A DNA stretch of 64,000 nucleotides, taken from Qipengyuania flava (GTDB lineage Bacteria > Pseudomonadota > Alphaproteobacteria > Sphingomonadales > Sphingomonadaceae). A model generated the notes under the pieces. It had not been told where the DNA came from and made no database searches. It saw only the letters and a program-made list of their open reading frames with translations. Below are positions 48,806 through 57,274 of the stretch, one piece after another (the first letter of the stretch is position 1; every line of letters starts with the position of its first letter). Where the stretch lies: NCBI RefSeq assembly GCF_011762005.1, contig NZ_JAASQU010000002.1, forward strand, positions 372,001 to 436,000, in the 5' to 3' direction. The translations under genes were made by a program, and so were the position numbers.

Positions 48806-49799
48806 TATTGGGTCCGAGACGATTGTTCTCGATCACCAGCGCATCGCCGGTCCAGTCCGCCACGAAGGACGGGTTGCGCGTCAGGCCCGGGGCCAGCCGG
48901 GCATCGTTTTCAGCAATGATCAACCCGTCGGACGAATAGCGCGCGCCCTCGGCTCCGATCGCGATCATCGTCGACCAGTTTTCCTTGTCGCGTCCCTGCA
49001 CGAACCAGTTGCCGCGGATCACCCCGTTGCCGCCATTGGGCAGATCGATCAGGTAGTTGGTGCCATTGCCATTGGCATCGTCGAAGCTGCAATCTTCGAC
49101 CACGATCCGCGCGGCGCGTGACTTCAGATAGTGTCCGCCGGTGCCCTGTTCGAAGCGCGTGCGGGTGACGGTGACGCTGCCGTAATCGCCGGCGTAGATC
49201 GAATGCGCGCAGCCGCCCGAATATTCGCAAGTGCCCAACCGGGTGAAGGTGGACTTGTCGACCACCAGCTCGCTGTCGACACCATTGGCGGTAAGGATGC
49301 CCTGCTGGCTGTCGCGGAACCAGCTCTGCGAAACGCGCAGCGGGCCTTCCTCGAGGCGGATGCCCGCGCCATTGCCGTCTTCTACCGCAAGATCGGCGAA
49401 GACGAGGCCTTCCACGCTGGCACCGCGCCCTCTTAGGACCAGGGCTGCCTTGCCTTCACACGCTTTCCCGCCAAGCAGCGAACGGCCCGCTTCCGCGGCA
49501 CGGAAATGAACCACCCCCTCGCGCTGGACCGCACACTCGTTCCAATTGCCCGGCGCGATCACCACTGTGCCTTCGCGATCGCCGATCGCATCGACTGCCG
49601 CCTGCAGCGAGCCATAGCCGCGGCCGGTTTCCGCGACGGTGAAGCTTGCACTTGGCCCGTTCTGCGCGAGCAGGGCGGCGACGGGAATGGCCCCAACAGC
49701 GACGAGCGCTACACTGGCCAGAAGCCAGCGTGGCAGACGCGAGGCCGGAGGGACGAAGGGCGAAACCATGGTAATTGCATAGGACTTGATGGTTAACAT
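48783..49799 (-). CDS. Membrane-anchored right-handed beta-helix protein
   Basis: 338 residues. A single N-terminal hydrophobic helix (about 25-46) acts as anchor or uncleaved signal. The remainder has the repeating VXIEXXXFXXXXXGIXXXN spacing of parallel beta-helices, with four cysteines likely forming disulfides (CEYSGGC and others). Family members bind or cleave polysaccharides, but no catalytic residues stand out. ATG 49799 has CGGAG 9 nt upstream; an internal ATG at 49769 is an alternative. Last gene of the SPFH operon (27 nt after the small membrane gene). Confidence 0.7.
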   Translation of the reverse strand: MLTIKSYAITMVSPFVPPASRLPRWLLASVALVAVGAIPVAALLAQNGPSASFTVAETGRGYGSLQAAVDAIGDREGTVVIAPGNWNECAVQREGVVHFRAAEAGRSLLGGKACEGKAALVLRGRGASVEGLVFADLAVEDGNGAGIRLEEGPLRVSQSWFRDSQQGILTANGVDSELVVDKSTFTRLGTCEYSGGCAHSIYAGDYGSVTVTRTRFEQGTGGHYLKSRAARIVVEDCSFDDANGNGTNYLIDLPNGGNGVIRGNWFVQGRDKENWSTMIAIGAEGARYSSDGLIIAENDARLAPGLTRNPSFVADWTGDALVIENNRLGPNISPFESR

Positions 49800-49826
49800 C
49801 GCGCTAACTCCGTCGATCTGTCAGCG

Positions 49827-50090
49827 CTATCTATCGCCACCCCAGCGCCAGCGCCAGCCGCCGCGTGTCCTGGCCGCCGCGACCCACCCCAGCAGGAGCG
49901 TGGCCAGCAATCCGACGACAAGCGCCATGGGCAAGCCGATTTCCGCGTCCCACTCGACCAGCACGACGCAGCCCAGCATCATCACGATGTAGCCAGCCAG
50001 CAGGGCCCAGCCCTGCCAAGCGACCGGCAGCCCCGCACCATATCCGTAGCGCTTGGGTGCGAGCCATGCCTTGTCGTCCTTGCGGCTCAA
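49827..50090 (-). CDS. Small two-helix inner-membrane protein
   Basis: 87 residues. N-terminal cytosolic stretch (SRKDDKAWLAPKRYGYGAG), two hydrophobic helices (about 25-45 and 52-70) and a basic tail rich in Arg/Trp (RTRGGWRWRWGG). I do not recognise a family beyond generic small membrane proteins of sphingomonads. The start overlaps the hydrolase stop (ATGA), so the two are made together. Confidence 0.6.
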   Translation of the reverse strand: MSRKDDKAWLAPKRYGYGAGLPVAWQGWALLAGYIVMMLGCVVLVEWDAEIGLPMALVVGLLATLLLGWVAAARTRGGWRWRWGGDR

Positions 50091-51058
50091 TTCTCTTCCC
50101 CTCGCGGTCGCATGACGAACTCGGCGACCGCCTCGACCAGCGCCGGCGCGACCGGGAGCGACGCGTCCGCATAGCTGGCGCGATTGGCGAAGGGGTCGTC
50201 GGCCGGCACTTCCTTGAACACATGGTTCATCGCATCGATCTCGACATATTCGGCATCGGGCGCGCCTGCACGCAATGCTGCGGCGTCGGCGTCGCCGATC
50301 TGCAGATCGTTGCCGCCGTGTACGATCAGCAGCGGCTCGTCCGTGGCAGCCGCGAGCTGTGCGGGATCATGCGCCATCAGATCGATCATGAAGCCCTGCA
50401 CCGTCGGCGCGAACAAGCGGCCCAGCAGCGGGTGAAGCGACTCGACATCGACCCGGTTCCCGGCCTCGAGTTGCGCGATCGCCGCATCGACACCCTCGAG
50501 CAGCGGGGCGTTTGCGGGGTTGGCGTGCAATTGCTCGCGCAGCACCGTGCCCATGGGCCGCCCGGGTGCCGTAACAAGGATCACCCCGCACAGATTGTCG
50601 AGTTCCTGCGCCGCGGCCAGCGCCACGATCGCGCCCTCGCTATGGCCAAGCAGCCAGACGCAATCGATCGCGAATTGCGCGCGCGCCGATTCGATCCAGC
50701 TCGCCGTATCCGCGACATAATCCGCGATCGTCACGGCATTGGGATCGGCGGTCGCTGTCTTGCTGCCGAACATGCCGCGCTTGTCGATCCGCAGCGTCCC
50801 GATGCCACGTTGCTGCAACGCATCCGCAAGCAGGCGATAGGGCGCCGCGGTGACCGCGAGCGGGTTGTTGCCATCGCGGTCGGTCATGCCCGATCCCGGA
50901 ATGATCAGCACCAGCGGATGATCGGGCTTGGGCGTAACCAGCGTACCTGCAAGTTCGCCCTCCGGCCCCGGAGCGGTGAGCGTTTGCTGTGCGGATGCTG
51001 GCGCAGCGAGGCCTGCAAACAGCGCAGCAATTAGCGTCAGTGATCTCAGTCGTGGCAT
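50087..51058 (-). CDS. Exported alpha/beta hydrolase
   Basis: 323 residues. Signal peptide 1-23 (FAGLAAPASAQ). Nucleophile Ser140 in GHSEG, oxyanion-hole region LIIPGSGMTDRDGNN, acidic residue in HGGNDLQIG, and histidine in AMNHVFKEV complete a serine-hydrolase triad. Resembles the YqiA/BAAT-like family of periplasmic esterases. Substrate unknown. ATG 51058 lies 1 nt after the RHH stop; a longer frame upstream is not conserved. Third gene of the SPFH operon. Confidence 0.85.
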   Translation of the reverse strand: MPRLRSLTLIAALFAGLAAPASAQQTLTAPGPEGELAGTLVTPKPDHPLVLIIPGSGMTDRDGNNPLAVTAAPYRLLADALQQRGIGTLRIDKRGMFGSKTATADPNAVTIADYVADTASWIESARAQFAIDCVWLLGHSEGAIVALAAAQELDNLCGVILVTAPGRPMGTVLREQLHANPANAPLLEGVDAAIAQLEAGNRVDVESLHPLLGRLFAPTVQGFMIDLMAHDPAQLAAATDEPLLIVHGGNDLQIGDADAAALRAGAPDAEYVEIDAMNHVFKEVPADDPFANRASYADASLPVAPALVEAVAEFVMRPRGEEN

Positions 51059-51059
51059 C

Positions 51060-51251
51060 TCATTCCCCCTTCTTGGGTCGGCCGCGCCTGGGCGGCTTCG
51101 CAACAGGCACCTCGATCCCGCGCTTTGCCAATGCCTCGCGCAGAAGCATTTCGATCTGCGCATTGGCGCTGCGCAACTCGCTCGCTGCGAGGCGCTCGAC
51201 CGCGGCGTGAACCGCCGGATCGAGCCGCAGGGCGAAGGCCTTCTTCGTCAT
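51060..51251 (-). CDS. Ribbon-helix-helix regulator with C-terminal AT-hook motif
   Basis: 63 residues. Arc/CopG-type fold: beta strand KAFALRLD (N-terminal), helices about 12-25 and 30-44 joined by SANAQ. The tail after residue 50 has PRRGRPKKGE, a near-perfect AT-hook core (RGRP) that binds the minor groove of AT-rich DNA. Expected dimeric DNA-binding protein; autoregulation is common in RHH proteins. Sits 22 nt after SPFH and 1 nt before the hydrolase. The SPFH promoter contains an AT-rich palindrome that is a natural target. No toxin is adjacent, so I do not call it an antitoxin. Confidence 0.75.
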   Translation of the reverse strand: MTKKAFALRLDPAVHAAVERLAASELRSANAQIEMLLREALAKRGIEVPVAKPPRRGRPKKGE

Positions 51252-51273
51252 CGGACCAAACCTCGGCTGCGCA

Positions 51274-52214
51274 CTACTGGTAGAGCGAACCTGCATTGAT
51301 GACGGGATGCGCGTCTTTCTCGCCGCACAGCACGACCATCAGGTTGGACACCATCGCGGCGCGCCGTTCGTCGTCGAGTTCGACGATCTCGTCCTGCGCC
51401 AGCTTGGTCAGGGCATCTTCGACCATGCCCACCGCACCGAGCACGATCTTGGCGCGCGCAGCGATGATTGCATCAGCCTGCTGCCGCTTGAGCATCGCGC
51501 TGGCGATTTCGCTGGCATAGGCGAGATGCGTCAGCCCCGCTTCGTCGACCACGATCCCCGCGACGCGCAACCGGTCGTTGAGCTCCTCGAGCAGCTCGCG
51601 ATTGATGACGTCCGCGCTGCCGCGCAGCGTCACCTCCTCATTCTCGAAATCGTCATAGGGATGGCGCGACCCTACGGTGCGAAGACCGGCCTCGATCTGG
51701 ATGTTCACGAACTCCTTGTAATCGTCGACATCGAAGCTCGCCTGCGCGGTGTCGGCCACCCGCCACACGACGTTGCAGGCGATCTCGATCGGATTGCCCC
51801 GCAAGTCGTTGATCTTCACGCGCTCCGAATGGATGTTGTGCGCACGCGCTCCGAATGGATGTTGTGCGCACGCGCCGAAATCTTGTCCTTGCCCATCCAC
51901 GGCCAGACCCAGCGTAGGCCTTCGCGCCGCTCGGTGCCCCGGTAATCGCCGAACAGGGTGATGACCGCTGCCTGGTTGGGCTGGATCATGAAGAACCCGG
52001 CCGAGAGGAATGCGAGCGCAAGGATCGGCAGGATGAGCAGGCCGACGAAGACCAGCTTTTCGGCCTTGTCGGCCCCGTGCATCGGCAGGCTTGCCGCAAT
52101 GTTCCAGCCTATCAGAATCAGCAGGACCAGGATTGCCGCGAGCACCGGGTAGCCGCTGAAAGTCGAGCCGGGGCTCTCGGTGCTCGTCTTCATACCCTTC
52201 AAATCAACCGCCAT
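51274..52214 (-). pseudogene. SPFH/band 7 (slipin-like) membrane protein, frameshifted by a 26-bp tandem duplication
   Basis: Reads in two frames. The first (52214 to 51816) has a signal/anchor region, two hydrophobic segments (about 23-42 and 53-76) and the start of the SPFH domain (FFMIQPNQAAVITLFGDYRG to ARAHNIHSERV), then eight wrong residues and a stop. The second (51900 to 51274, in register from about 51844) continues KINDLRGNPIEIACNVVWR to the C-terminus NAGSLYQ. Deleting one copy of the repeat at 51819-51870 restores an uninterrupted 304-residue protein of family-typical length. Such proteins organise membrane microdomains. ATG 52214 has GAGGAG about 9 nt upstream. Could be a true mutation, a reversible switch or an assembly artefact. 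Confidence 0.9.
51817..51875. repeat. Perfect 26-bp tandem duplication inside the SPFH gene
   Basis: Two identical 26-bp copies, 51819-51844 and 51845-51870, with identity at period 26 extending over 51817-51875 (33-bp overlapping direct repeats including CACGCGC ends). 26 is not a multiple of three, so the duplication shifts the frame. Confidence 0.98.
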
Positions 52215-52237
52215 GGCGAATCGCTCCTCGATACAAT

Positions 52238-52249
52238 TATGATATCATA
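52238..52249. promoter_or_regulatory. AT-rich palindrome TATGATATCATA, candidate operator
   Basis: 12-bp perfect palindrome, in the most AT-rich stretch of the local region, between the SPFH start codon and its -35 box. Overlaps or abuts the -10 element. Inferred target of the RHH/AT-hook protein. Confidence 0.45.
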
Positions 52250-52276
52250 TTTATATCGCAGGAGGCGCGTCGTCAA
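52248..52276 (-). promoter_or_regulatory. Candidate promoter of the SPFH operon
   Basis: On the minus strand TTGACG (52276-52271), 17-nt spacer, TAAATA (52253-52248), or TATAAA (52255-52250) with a 15-nt spacer. 34 nt upstream of the ATG. Confidence 0.5.
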
Positions 52277-52283
52277 ACCGGTC

Positions 52284-54053
52284 TCAATTGCGGGCGATCG
52301 CCTCGAGAAAGCGCTCGCCATATGCGTCGAGCTTCTTGGCCCCGATCCCGGGCAGCCGGCCCAGGTCTCCCAGCGATGCGGGACGGGCTGCCGCCATTTC
52401 GCGCAAGGTCGAATCGTGAAAGATCACATAGGGCGGAACCTGTGCTTCCTCGGCCAGCTCCTTGCGCAGCGCACGCAGCGCCTCGAACAGCGGATCGCCG
52501 ACCGGGTTGGGCGTAGCATCGCTGCGGCGGCCGCGCTGGCGCTTGGGGGGAATGACGATCTCGACGCTGCTTTCGCCTTTGAGGATCGCGCGCGCGGACC
52601 CGCCCAGCGCCAGTCCACCATGCTCGGTCGCCACCAGGTCGCCGCGCGCCTGCAGCGCGCGCGACAGCGGTTGCAGCAATCGTGCCTCGTCGCCCTCGAC
52701 GATCCCGAACACGCTCAACCGGTCGTGCCCGCGCTGGCGCACGCGCTCGTCTTCGTTGCCGGTCAACACCTTCTGGACATGGCCCATCCCGAAGCTCTGC
52801 CCGGTCCGGTAGACCGCGGAAAGCAACTTGCGCGCCAGCTCGGTGACATCGGTGACGCCCGGTTGTTCGAGGCAATTGTCGCAATTGCCGCAGCTCGCGG
52901 GAGGATGCTCGCCAAAATGGCGCAGCAGAACCGCGCGGCGGCATTCGGCGGTTTCCACCAGCCCCGCCAGCGCATCGAGACGCGCGCGTTCGGAATTGCG
53001 CCGCGCCTCGTCCACCTCCGCCAACCGCTGGCGCGCGGTCGCGAAATCGCCCGCGCCCCAGAACATGACCGCCTGCGAAGGATCCCCGTCGCGGCCCGCC
53101 CGCCCGGTTTCCTGATAATAGCCTTCGATCGACTTGGGCACGCCGACATGCGCGACGAAGCGCACATCGGGTTTGTCGATCCCCATGCCGAACGCGACCG
53201 TCGCGACGATCACCATCTCTTCCGAAGCGACGAAGGCCGCCTGGTTGGCGGCGCGCACTTCGGGATCGAGACCGGCATGATAGGGCCGGACCGATCGCCC
53301 GGTCGCCGCAGCGAGTTTCTCCGCCAGCTCCTCGACCTTGCGACGGGTCTGCGCGTAGACGATGCCTGGGCCCGGCTCGCCCGCCATCAGACTGGTCAAC
53401 TGCCGCACCGGATTGTCGCGATGGCGGATCGCGTAGCGGATATTGGGCCGGTCGAAACCTGCAAGGACCAGCCCGTCCTCCGGGATGCCCAGCTGCGCCA
53501 TGACATCGGCGCGGGTCTGCTTGTCGGCGGTGGCAGTCAGCGCCAGCCGGGGCACCTGCGGAAAGGCATCGAGCATTCCGCGCAGCAAGCGATAATCGGG
53601 CCGGAAGTCGTGCCCCCATTCCGATACGCAATGCGCCTCGTCGATCGCGAACAGCGAGAGCGGCGCGCTGCTCAGGAATTCGCGAAAGGCTGGCTGGCTC
53701 GCGCGTTCGGGTGCGACATAGAGCAAATCGAGCGCGCCCGCGCGGAAGGCGTCTTGCGTTTCGCGCCAATCTGCATCCGCGCTGGTCAACGTGGCGGCGC
53801 GAATACCGTTGGCGCGTGCGCTGCGCAGTTGGTCGTGCATCAGCGCGATCAGTGGGCTGATGACCACGCAGGTGCCTTCGCGCATGACGGCGGGCAATTG
53901 ATAGGTGAGCGACTTGCCCGCTCCCGTCGGCATGACCGCCAGCGTCGATCGTCCGTCGAGCACCCGCGCGACCACCTCTTCCTGCCGACCGCGAAAGCCG
54001 TCGAAGCCGAAGACGTCCTTCAGCACGGGAAATGCGCCTGCGATGCTGCTCAT
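52284..54053 (-). CDS. recQ: ATP-dependent DNA helicase RecQ
   Basis: 589 residues. 3'-5' helicase for recombination and fork repair. Helicase motif 0 around FRGRQEEVV, Walker A PTGAGKS at 42-48, Walker B DEAHCVSEWGHDFR, motif VI GRAGRDG. The RecQ-Ct zinc cysteines are in CRRAVLLRHFGE...CGNCDNC, followed by a winged helix and a C-terminal HRDC domain (FHDSTLREMAAARP, GIGAKKLDAYGE). Length typical for RecQ. ATG 54053. Ends 69 nt before the SPFH start, on the same strand. Confidence 0.96.
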   Translation of the reverse strand: MSSIAGAFPVLKDVFGFDGFRGRQEEVVARVLDGRSTLAVMPTGAGKSLTYQLPAVMREGTCVVISPLIALMHDQLRSARANGIRAATLTSADADWRETQDAFRAGALDLLYVAPERASQPAFREFLSSAPLSLFAIDEAHCVSEWGHDFRPDYRLLRGMLDAFPQVPRLALTATADKQTRADVMAQLGIPEDGLVLAGFDRPNIRYAIRHRDNPVRQLTSLMAGEPGPGIVYAQTRRKVEELAEKLAAATGRSVRPYHAGLDPEVRAANQAAFVASEEMVIVATVAFGMGIDKPDVRFVAHVGVPKSIEGYYQETGRAGRDGDPSQAVMFWGAGDFATARQRLAEVDEARRNSERARLDALAGLVETAECRRAVLLRHFGEHPPASCGNCDNCLEQPGVTDVTELARKLLSAVYRTGQSFGMGHVQKVLTGNEDERVRQRGHDRLSVFGIVEGDEARLLQPLSRALQARGDLVATEHGGLALGGSARAILKGESSVEIVIPPKRQRGRRSDATPNPVGDPLFEALRALRKELAEEAQVPPYVIFHDSTLREMAAARPASLGDLGRLPGIGAKKLDAYGERFLEAIARN

Positions 54054-54173
54054 GCCAGCCTGATGACAGAAGCAATTGCCCGTGCAACCGTCGAACGGCG
54101 ATTTTCCCCTTGCCCCGTGCCCCGCGCATGCGCTTTATCCGCAGCGAAGATTTGAACATTGGAGAGAGTAGCC

Positions 54174-54461
54174 ATGAAATTCCGTCTTGCCCTGACCGTT
54201 GCAGCCACCGCCGCGCTTGCCGCCTGCGGCAGCAGCGAAGACGCCTCGCTCGAAGCCGAAGCCGACACGGTCGAAATGACCGCGGACGAAGCGCTGACCG
54301 ACGTCGAGGAAATGCCCGTCGAAGATCCTGCCGCCAGTGCCGAAGCGGCCGAGCCCGAAGCAATGGCACCGGCTGAAGAAGCGCAGATCCAGGAAGCCGG
54401 AGATGCCGCTGCCGATACGGCAGCCGCGGCGATGGACGCGATGGCGCAGGACGCCAACTGA
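54174..54461 (+). CDS. Small acidic lipoprotein
   Basis: 95 residues. Signal peptide with lipobox LAAC (cysteine at 18), then a strikingly acidic, Ala-rich tail (Glu/Asp about one in three) with low complexity and no globular domain. Likely anchored in the outer or inner membrane as a negatively charged surface layer, function unknown. ATG 54174 follows GGAGAG (54161-54166); the ORF upstream adds five residues only. Divergent from recQ. Similar in style to the lipoprotein at 61248-61514 but not clearly homologous. Confidence 0.8.
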   Translation: MKFRLALTVAATAALAACGSSEDASLEAEADTVEMTADEALTDVEEMPVEDPAASAEAAEPEAMAPAEEAQIQEAGDAAADTAAAAMDAMAQDAN

Positions 54462-54470
54462 TCCGTACTG

Positions 54471-54495
54471 CGGGCGGGTTTCGGCTCGCCCGTTT
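54471..54495 (+). terminator. Terminator of the acidic lipoprotein gene
   Basis: 8-bp stem (54471-54478 with 54485-54492, one wobble), loop TTTCGG, then TTT. Short T-run lowers confidence. Confidence 0.55.
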
Positions 54496-54568
54496 CCTGC
54501 CGGTCCGCGTATCGCCGCGCCGTAGCGTCCTTGGCGCTGCGTGCGGCTGCGCATAACCTGGTGCGCGC

Positions 54569-54847
54569 ATGATCCGAGTCCCTCTGCCCTTCGCCGCGCT
54601 GTTCGCACTCGGCACGCTGGCCGCCTGTTCCGATGATGCGGATCCGGTGCCGCCAGTGGAGCAGGTCTCGCCCAGCGAGGCCGAAGCGCTCGACGCCGCC
54701 GCGGCCATGATCGAGCAGCGCCGCCTGCCCGCGGGTGTGCTGCCCGGCGAAGAGTCACCGCAGCCCGATGGAACGGGCGCCCTGCCCGCTGGCGCCGAGG
54801 CCGAAGAAACCGGCGGACCTGTAAGCATGGAGCTTCCCGATGAGTGA
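54569..54847 (+). CDS. Small lipoprotein overlapping the acyl-CoA dehydrogenase gene
   Basis: 92 residues. Signal peptide and lipobox LAAC (cysteine 20); mature part is Pro/Glu/Ala-rich with no recognisable domain (ESPQPDGTGALPAGAEAEE). The 3' end overlaps the acyl-CoA dehydrogenase by 8 bp (ATGAGTGA), so it is translated in the same message. No function assigned. Confidence 0.7.
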   Translation: MIRVPLPFAALFALGTLAACSDDADPVPPVEQVSPSEAEALDAAAAMIEQRRLPAGVLPGEESPQPDGTGALPAGAEAEETGGPVSMELPDE

Positions 54848-56024
54848 GACCCCCGCCCCCGGCATGGATGCCGAGACCTTCGACCAGTTTCTCGAGCAGC
54901 TCGAACGTTATGTCCGCGAACGGCTGATCCCGGCGGAAGCGGAGGTCATCGCCAATGACCGCATTCCCGACGAGATCGTCGCGGAAATGAAGGAAATGGG
55001 CCTGTTCGGCCTGACCGTGCCCGAGGATTTCGGCGGCGCCGGCCTCAATACGACGCAATATGCCAAGGTCGTGAAGACGATGGCCTATGCCGCCCCCGCC
55101 TATCGCTCGATCTTCTCGATCAATGTCGGGATGTTCAATTCGGCGATCAAGAACGGCGGCACCGATGCGCAGAAGGCCGAATGGTGGCCGCGCATCGCTG
55201 CCGGCGAAATCGCCTGCTTCGGCCTAACCGAGCCCGGCTCGGGGTCCGACAGCGCCGCCATGGCGACCACCGCGCGCCCCGACCCGGATGGCAACGGCTG
55301 GATCCTCAACGGAACCAAGCGCTACATCACCAACGCGCCGCACGCCGACGTCGCGCTGATCATGGCGCGCACCGAAAAGGACGCGCTGCCCAAGAACGCG
55401 CATGTCAGCGCCTTCATCGTACCGATGGATACGCCGGGAATGTCGACCAGCAGTCCCGACAAGAAGATGGGCCAGTCGGGCAGCCACATATCGGACGTGA
55501 TGCTCGACGACGTGCATGTACCGGGCGAAGCCCTGCTCGGCGGGGAGACCGGCAAGGGCTTTCGCTTTGCGATGATGAGCCTCGACAATGGTCGCATATC
55601 GGTCGGCGCGGCAAGCACGGGCTATGCCCGCCGGGCGCTCGATTCGGCGCTGAAATATGCCAATGAGCGACAGGCATTCGGCGAGCCGATCGCCAATTTC
55701 CAGCTCATCCAGCAGATGCTCAGCGAAAGCTGGACCGAAATCTACGCGGCCGAAGCAATGATGGCCGATGTCACCGCGCGGGTCGATCGCGGCGAGAACA
55801 CGGTCAAGCACGCCGCGGCCTTCAAGGTCTTCGCCTCCGAAATGTGCGGCCGCGTGGTCGACCGGGTGGTGCAGATCTATGGCGGGGCGGGCTATCTGGC
55901 CGAATACGACGCCGAACGCTTCTTCCGCGATGCGCGCATCTATCGCATCTACGAAGGCACCACGCAGATCCTCCAACTGCAGATCGCCAAGCACATGCTG
56001 CGCGATTACGCGGCGGGGGTCTGA
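54840..56024 (+). CDS. Acyl-CoA dehydrogenase
   Basis: 394 residues, FAD enzyme introducing an alpha-beta double bond into an acyl-CoA. Motifs: GLTEPGSGSDSAAM (FAD-binding), ITNAPHAD, VFASEMCGRVVDRVVQIYGG, and the catalytic glutamate Glu372 in YEGTTQILQ, which is the usual C-terminal position, unlike ivd in this window. Short/branched-chain or methylmalonyl/methylsuccinyl-type substrates are possible; cannot be read. First enzyme of a four-gene set; the CoA-transferase GTG starts 2 nt after the stop. Confidence 0.93.
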   Translation: MSETPAPGMDAETFDQFLEQLERYVRERLIPAEAEVIANDRIPDEIVAEMKEMGLFGLTVPEDFGGAGLNTTQYAKVVKTMAYAAPAYRSIFSINVGMFNSAIKNGGTDAQKAEWWPRIAAGEIACFGLTEPGSGSDSAAMATTARPDPDGNGWILNGTKRYITNAPHADVALIMARTEKDALPKNAHVSAFIVPMDTPGMSTSSPDKKMGQSGSHISDVMLDDVHVPGEALLGGETGKGFRFAMMSLDNGRISVGAASTGYARRALDSALKYANERQAFGEPIANFQLIQQMLSESWTEIYAAEAMMADVTARVDRGENTVKHAAAFKVFASEMCGRVVDRVVQIYGGAGYLAEYDAERFFRDARIYRIYEGTTQILQLQIAKHMLRDYAAGV

Positions 56025-56026
56025 GC

Positions 56027-57274
56027 GTGTACCAGCTTCTCGACGGACTGAGCATCATCGAAGCCTCGAGCTTCGTCGCCTCGCCCACCGCCGGCCTCTA
56101 CTGCGCGCAATTGGGCGCCGAGGTGATCCGCGTCGATCACAAGGCGGGCGGGCTCGACTACGACCGCTACATGCTGACCGAGCAGGGCCGCAGCCTCAGC
56201 TGGGAGAATCTCAACCGCGCGAAGAAGTCGGTCGCGCTCGACCTGCGCAGCGGCGAAGGCCGCGAACTGCTGGTCGCGCTGTCTGCCAATACGGGCAATC
56301 TCATCACGAATTTGCCCGAGAAGAGCTTCCTCGGTCACGACGCCATCGCCACCAAGCAACCCGAAAGCGCGCCCGAACTGGTCAGCGTGCGTATCATGGG
56401 CTGGCACGACGGGCGCCAGGCAATGGATTTCACCGTCAATGCCGCCAGCGGTTATCCGCTCATGTGCGGACCGGAAGACTGGGACATGGCGACCGCGCCG
56501 CCGGTCAACCAGGTGCTGCCTGCATGGGATTTCATCACCGGCGCCTATTGCGCCTTCGCGTTGCTCGCCGCCCTGCGCCACCGCGATGCCACCGGCAAGG
56601 GTAGTGAGGTCCGCGTGCCACTGGGCGATGTCGCGATCGGCACCATGGCCAATAGCGGTGCGATGGCCGAGATGCTCTATCGCGGCGGCGATCGCGAACG
56701 GCTGGGCAATGCCATCTGGGGCGCATTCGGCCGCGACTTCCGCAGCCGCGACGGAGTGCGGTTCATGGTCGCGGCGCTGACCGCCAAGCAATGGGACGGC
56801 CTCGTCGCTGCATTCGGTATCGCGGAACGGATCGCCGCGCTGGAAACTGAGCTGGGGGTGCGCTTCGCCGATGGCGACCGGCCGCGCTTCGAACATCGCC
56901 ACCGCCTGTTCGCGCTGTTCCAGGAACGTGCGGATGCGATGGACTGGAACGAGTTGTCCGCCAGCCTCGCAGCGCAAGGAACCACGTTCGAACGCTACCG
57001 CACGATGCATGAAGCGGCGAATGATCCCGAACTCGTTGCGGACAACCCGCTGTTCGGTCCCTCGCCCGCCAATCCCAGCGGCTTCGCCTACCCGGCGACC
57101 CGCAGCTTCGCCAATATCCCGGATCGCGCCGCGGGTTCTCCCGCGCCGGCACCCTATCTCGGGCAGCATACCGAAGAAGTCCTTGCCGACCGGCTCGGCC
57201 TTTCCTCCGGCGCGATCGGCAAGCTCGTCGATCGCGATATCGCCCGCCTGTCGGACAAGGAACACTCCGCATGA
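56027..57274 (+). CDS. Family III CoA-transferase (CaiB/BaiF)
   Basis: 415 residues. Moves CoA between carboxylates via an aspartyl-CoA anhydride. Catalytic Asp134 in MDFTVNAASGYP, the expected (Y)D-x4-A-x-SG context. N-terminal IIEASSFVASPTAGLYCAQLGAEVI and NLNRAKKSVALDL are typical. Known family relatives include formyl-CoA, itaconate and mesaconyl-CoA transferases. GTG start at 56027. Overlaps the thiolase start by ATGA. With no CoA ligase in the set, it probably activates the pathway acid. Confidence 0.9.
   Translation: MYQLLDGLSIIEASSFVASPTAGLYCAQLGAEVIRVDHKAGGLDYDRYMLTEQGRSLSWENLNRAKKSVALDLRSGEGRELLVALSANTGNLITNLPEKSFLGHDAIATKQPESAPELVSVRIMGWHDGRQAMDFTVNAASGYPLMCGPEDWDMATAPPVNQVLPAWDFITGAYCAFALLAALRHRDATGKGSEVRVPLGDVAIGTMANSGAMAEMLYRGGDRERLGNAIWGAFGRDFRSRDGVRFMVAALTAKQWDGLVAAFGIAERIAALETELGVRFADGDRPRFEHRHRLFALFQERADAMDWNELSASLAAQGTTFERYRTMHEAANDPELVADNPLFGPSPANPSGFAYPATRSFANIPDRAAGSPAPAPYLGQHTEEVLADRLGLSSGAIGKLVDRDIARLSDKEHSA

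Noticed and set aside
49791..49808. CtrA-like box (GGTTAAC with CTAAC at 7-nt spacing)
   Set aside because: One half-site mismatches and it covers the start codon of the beta-helix gene, so it is more likely coincidental.
51060..51251. Toxin-antitoxin system around the RHH gene
   Set aside because: No small toxin gene is adjacent; the neighbours are an SPFH protein and an exported hydrolase.
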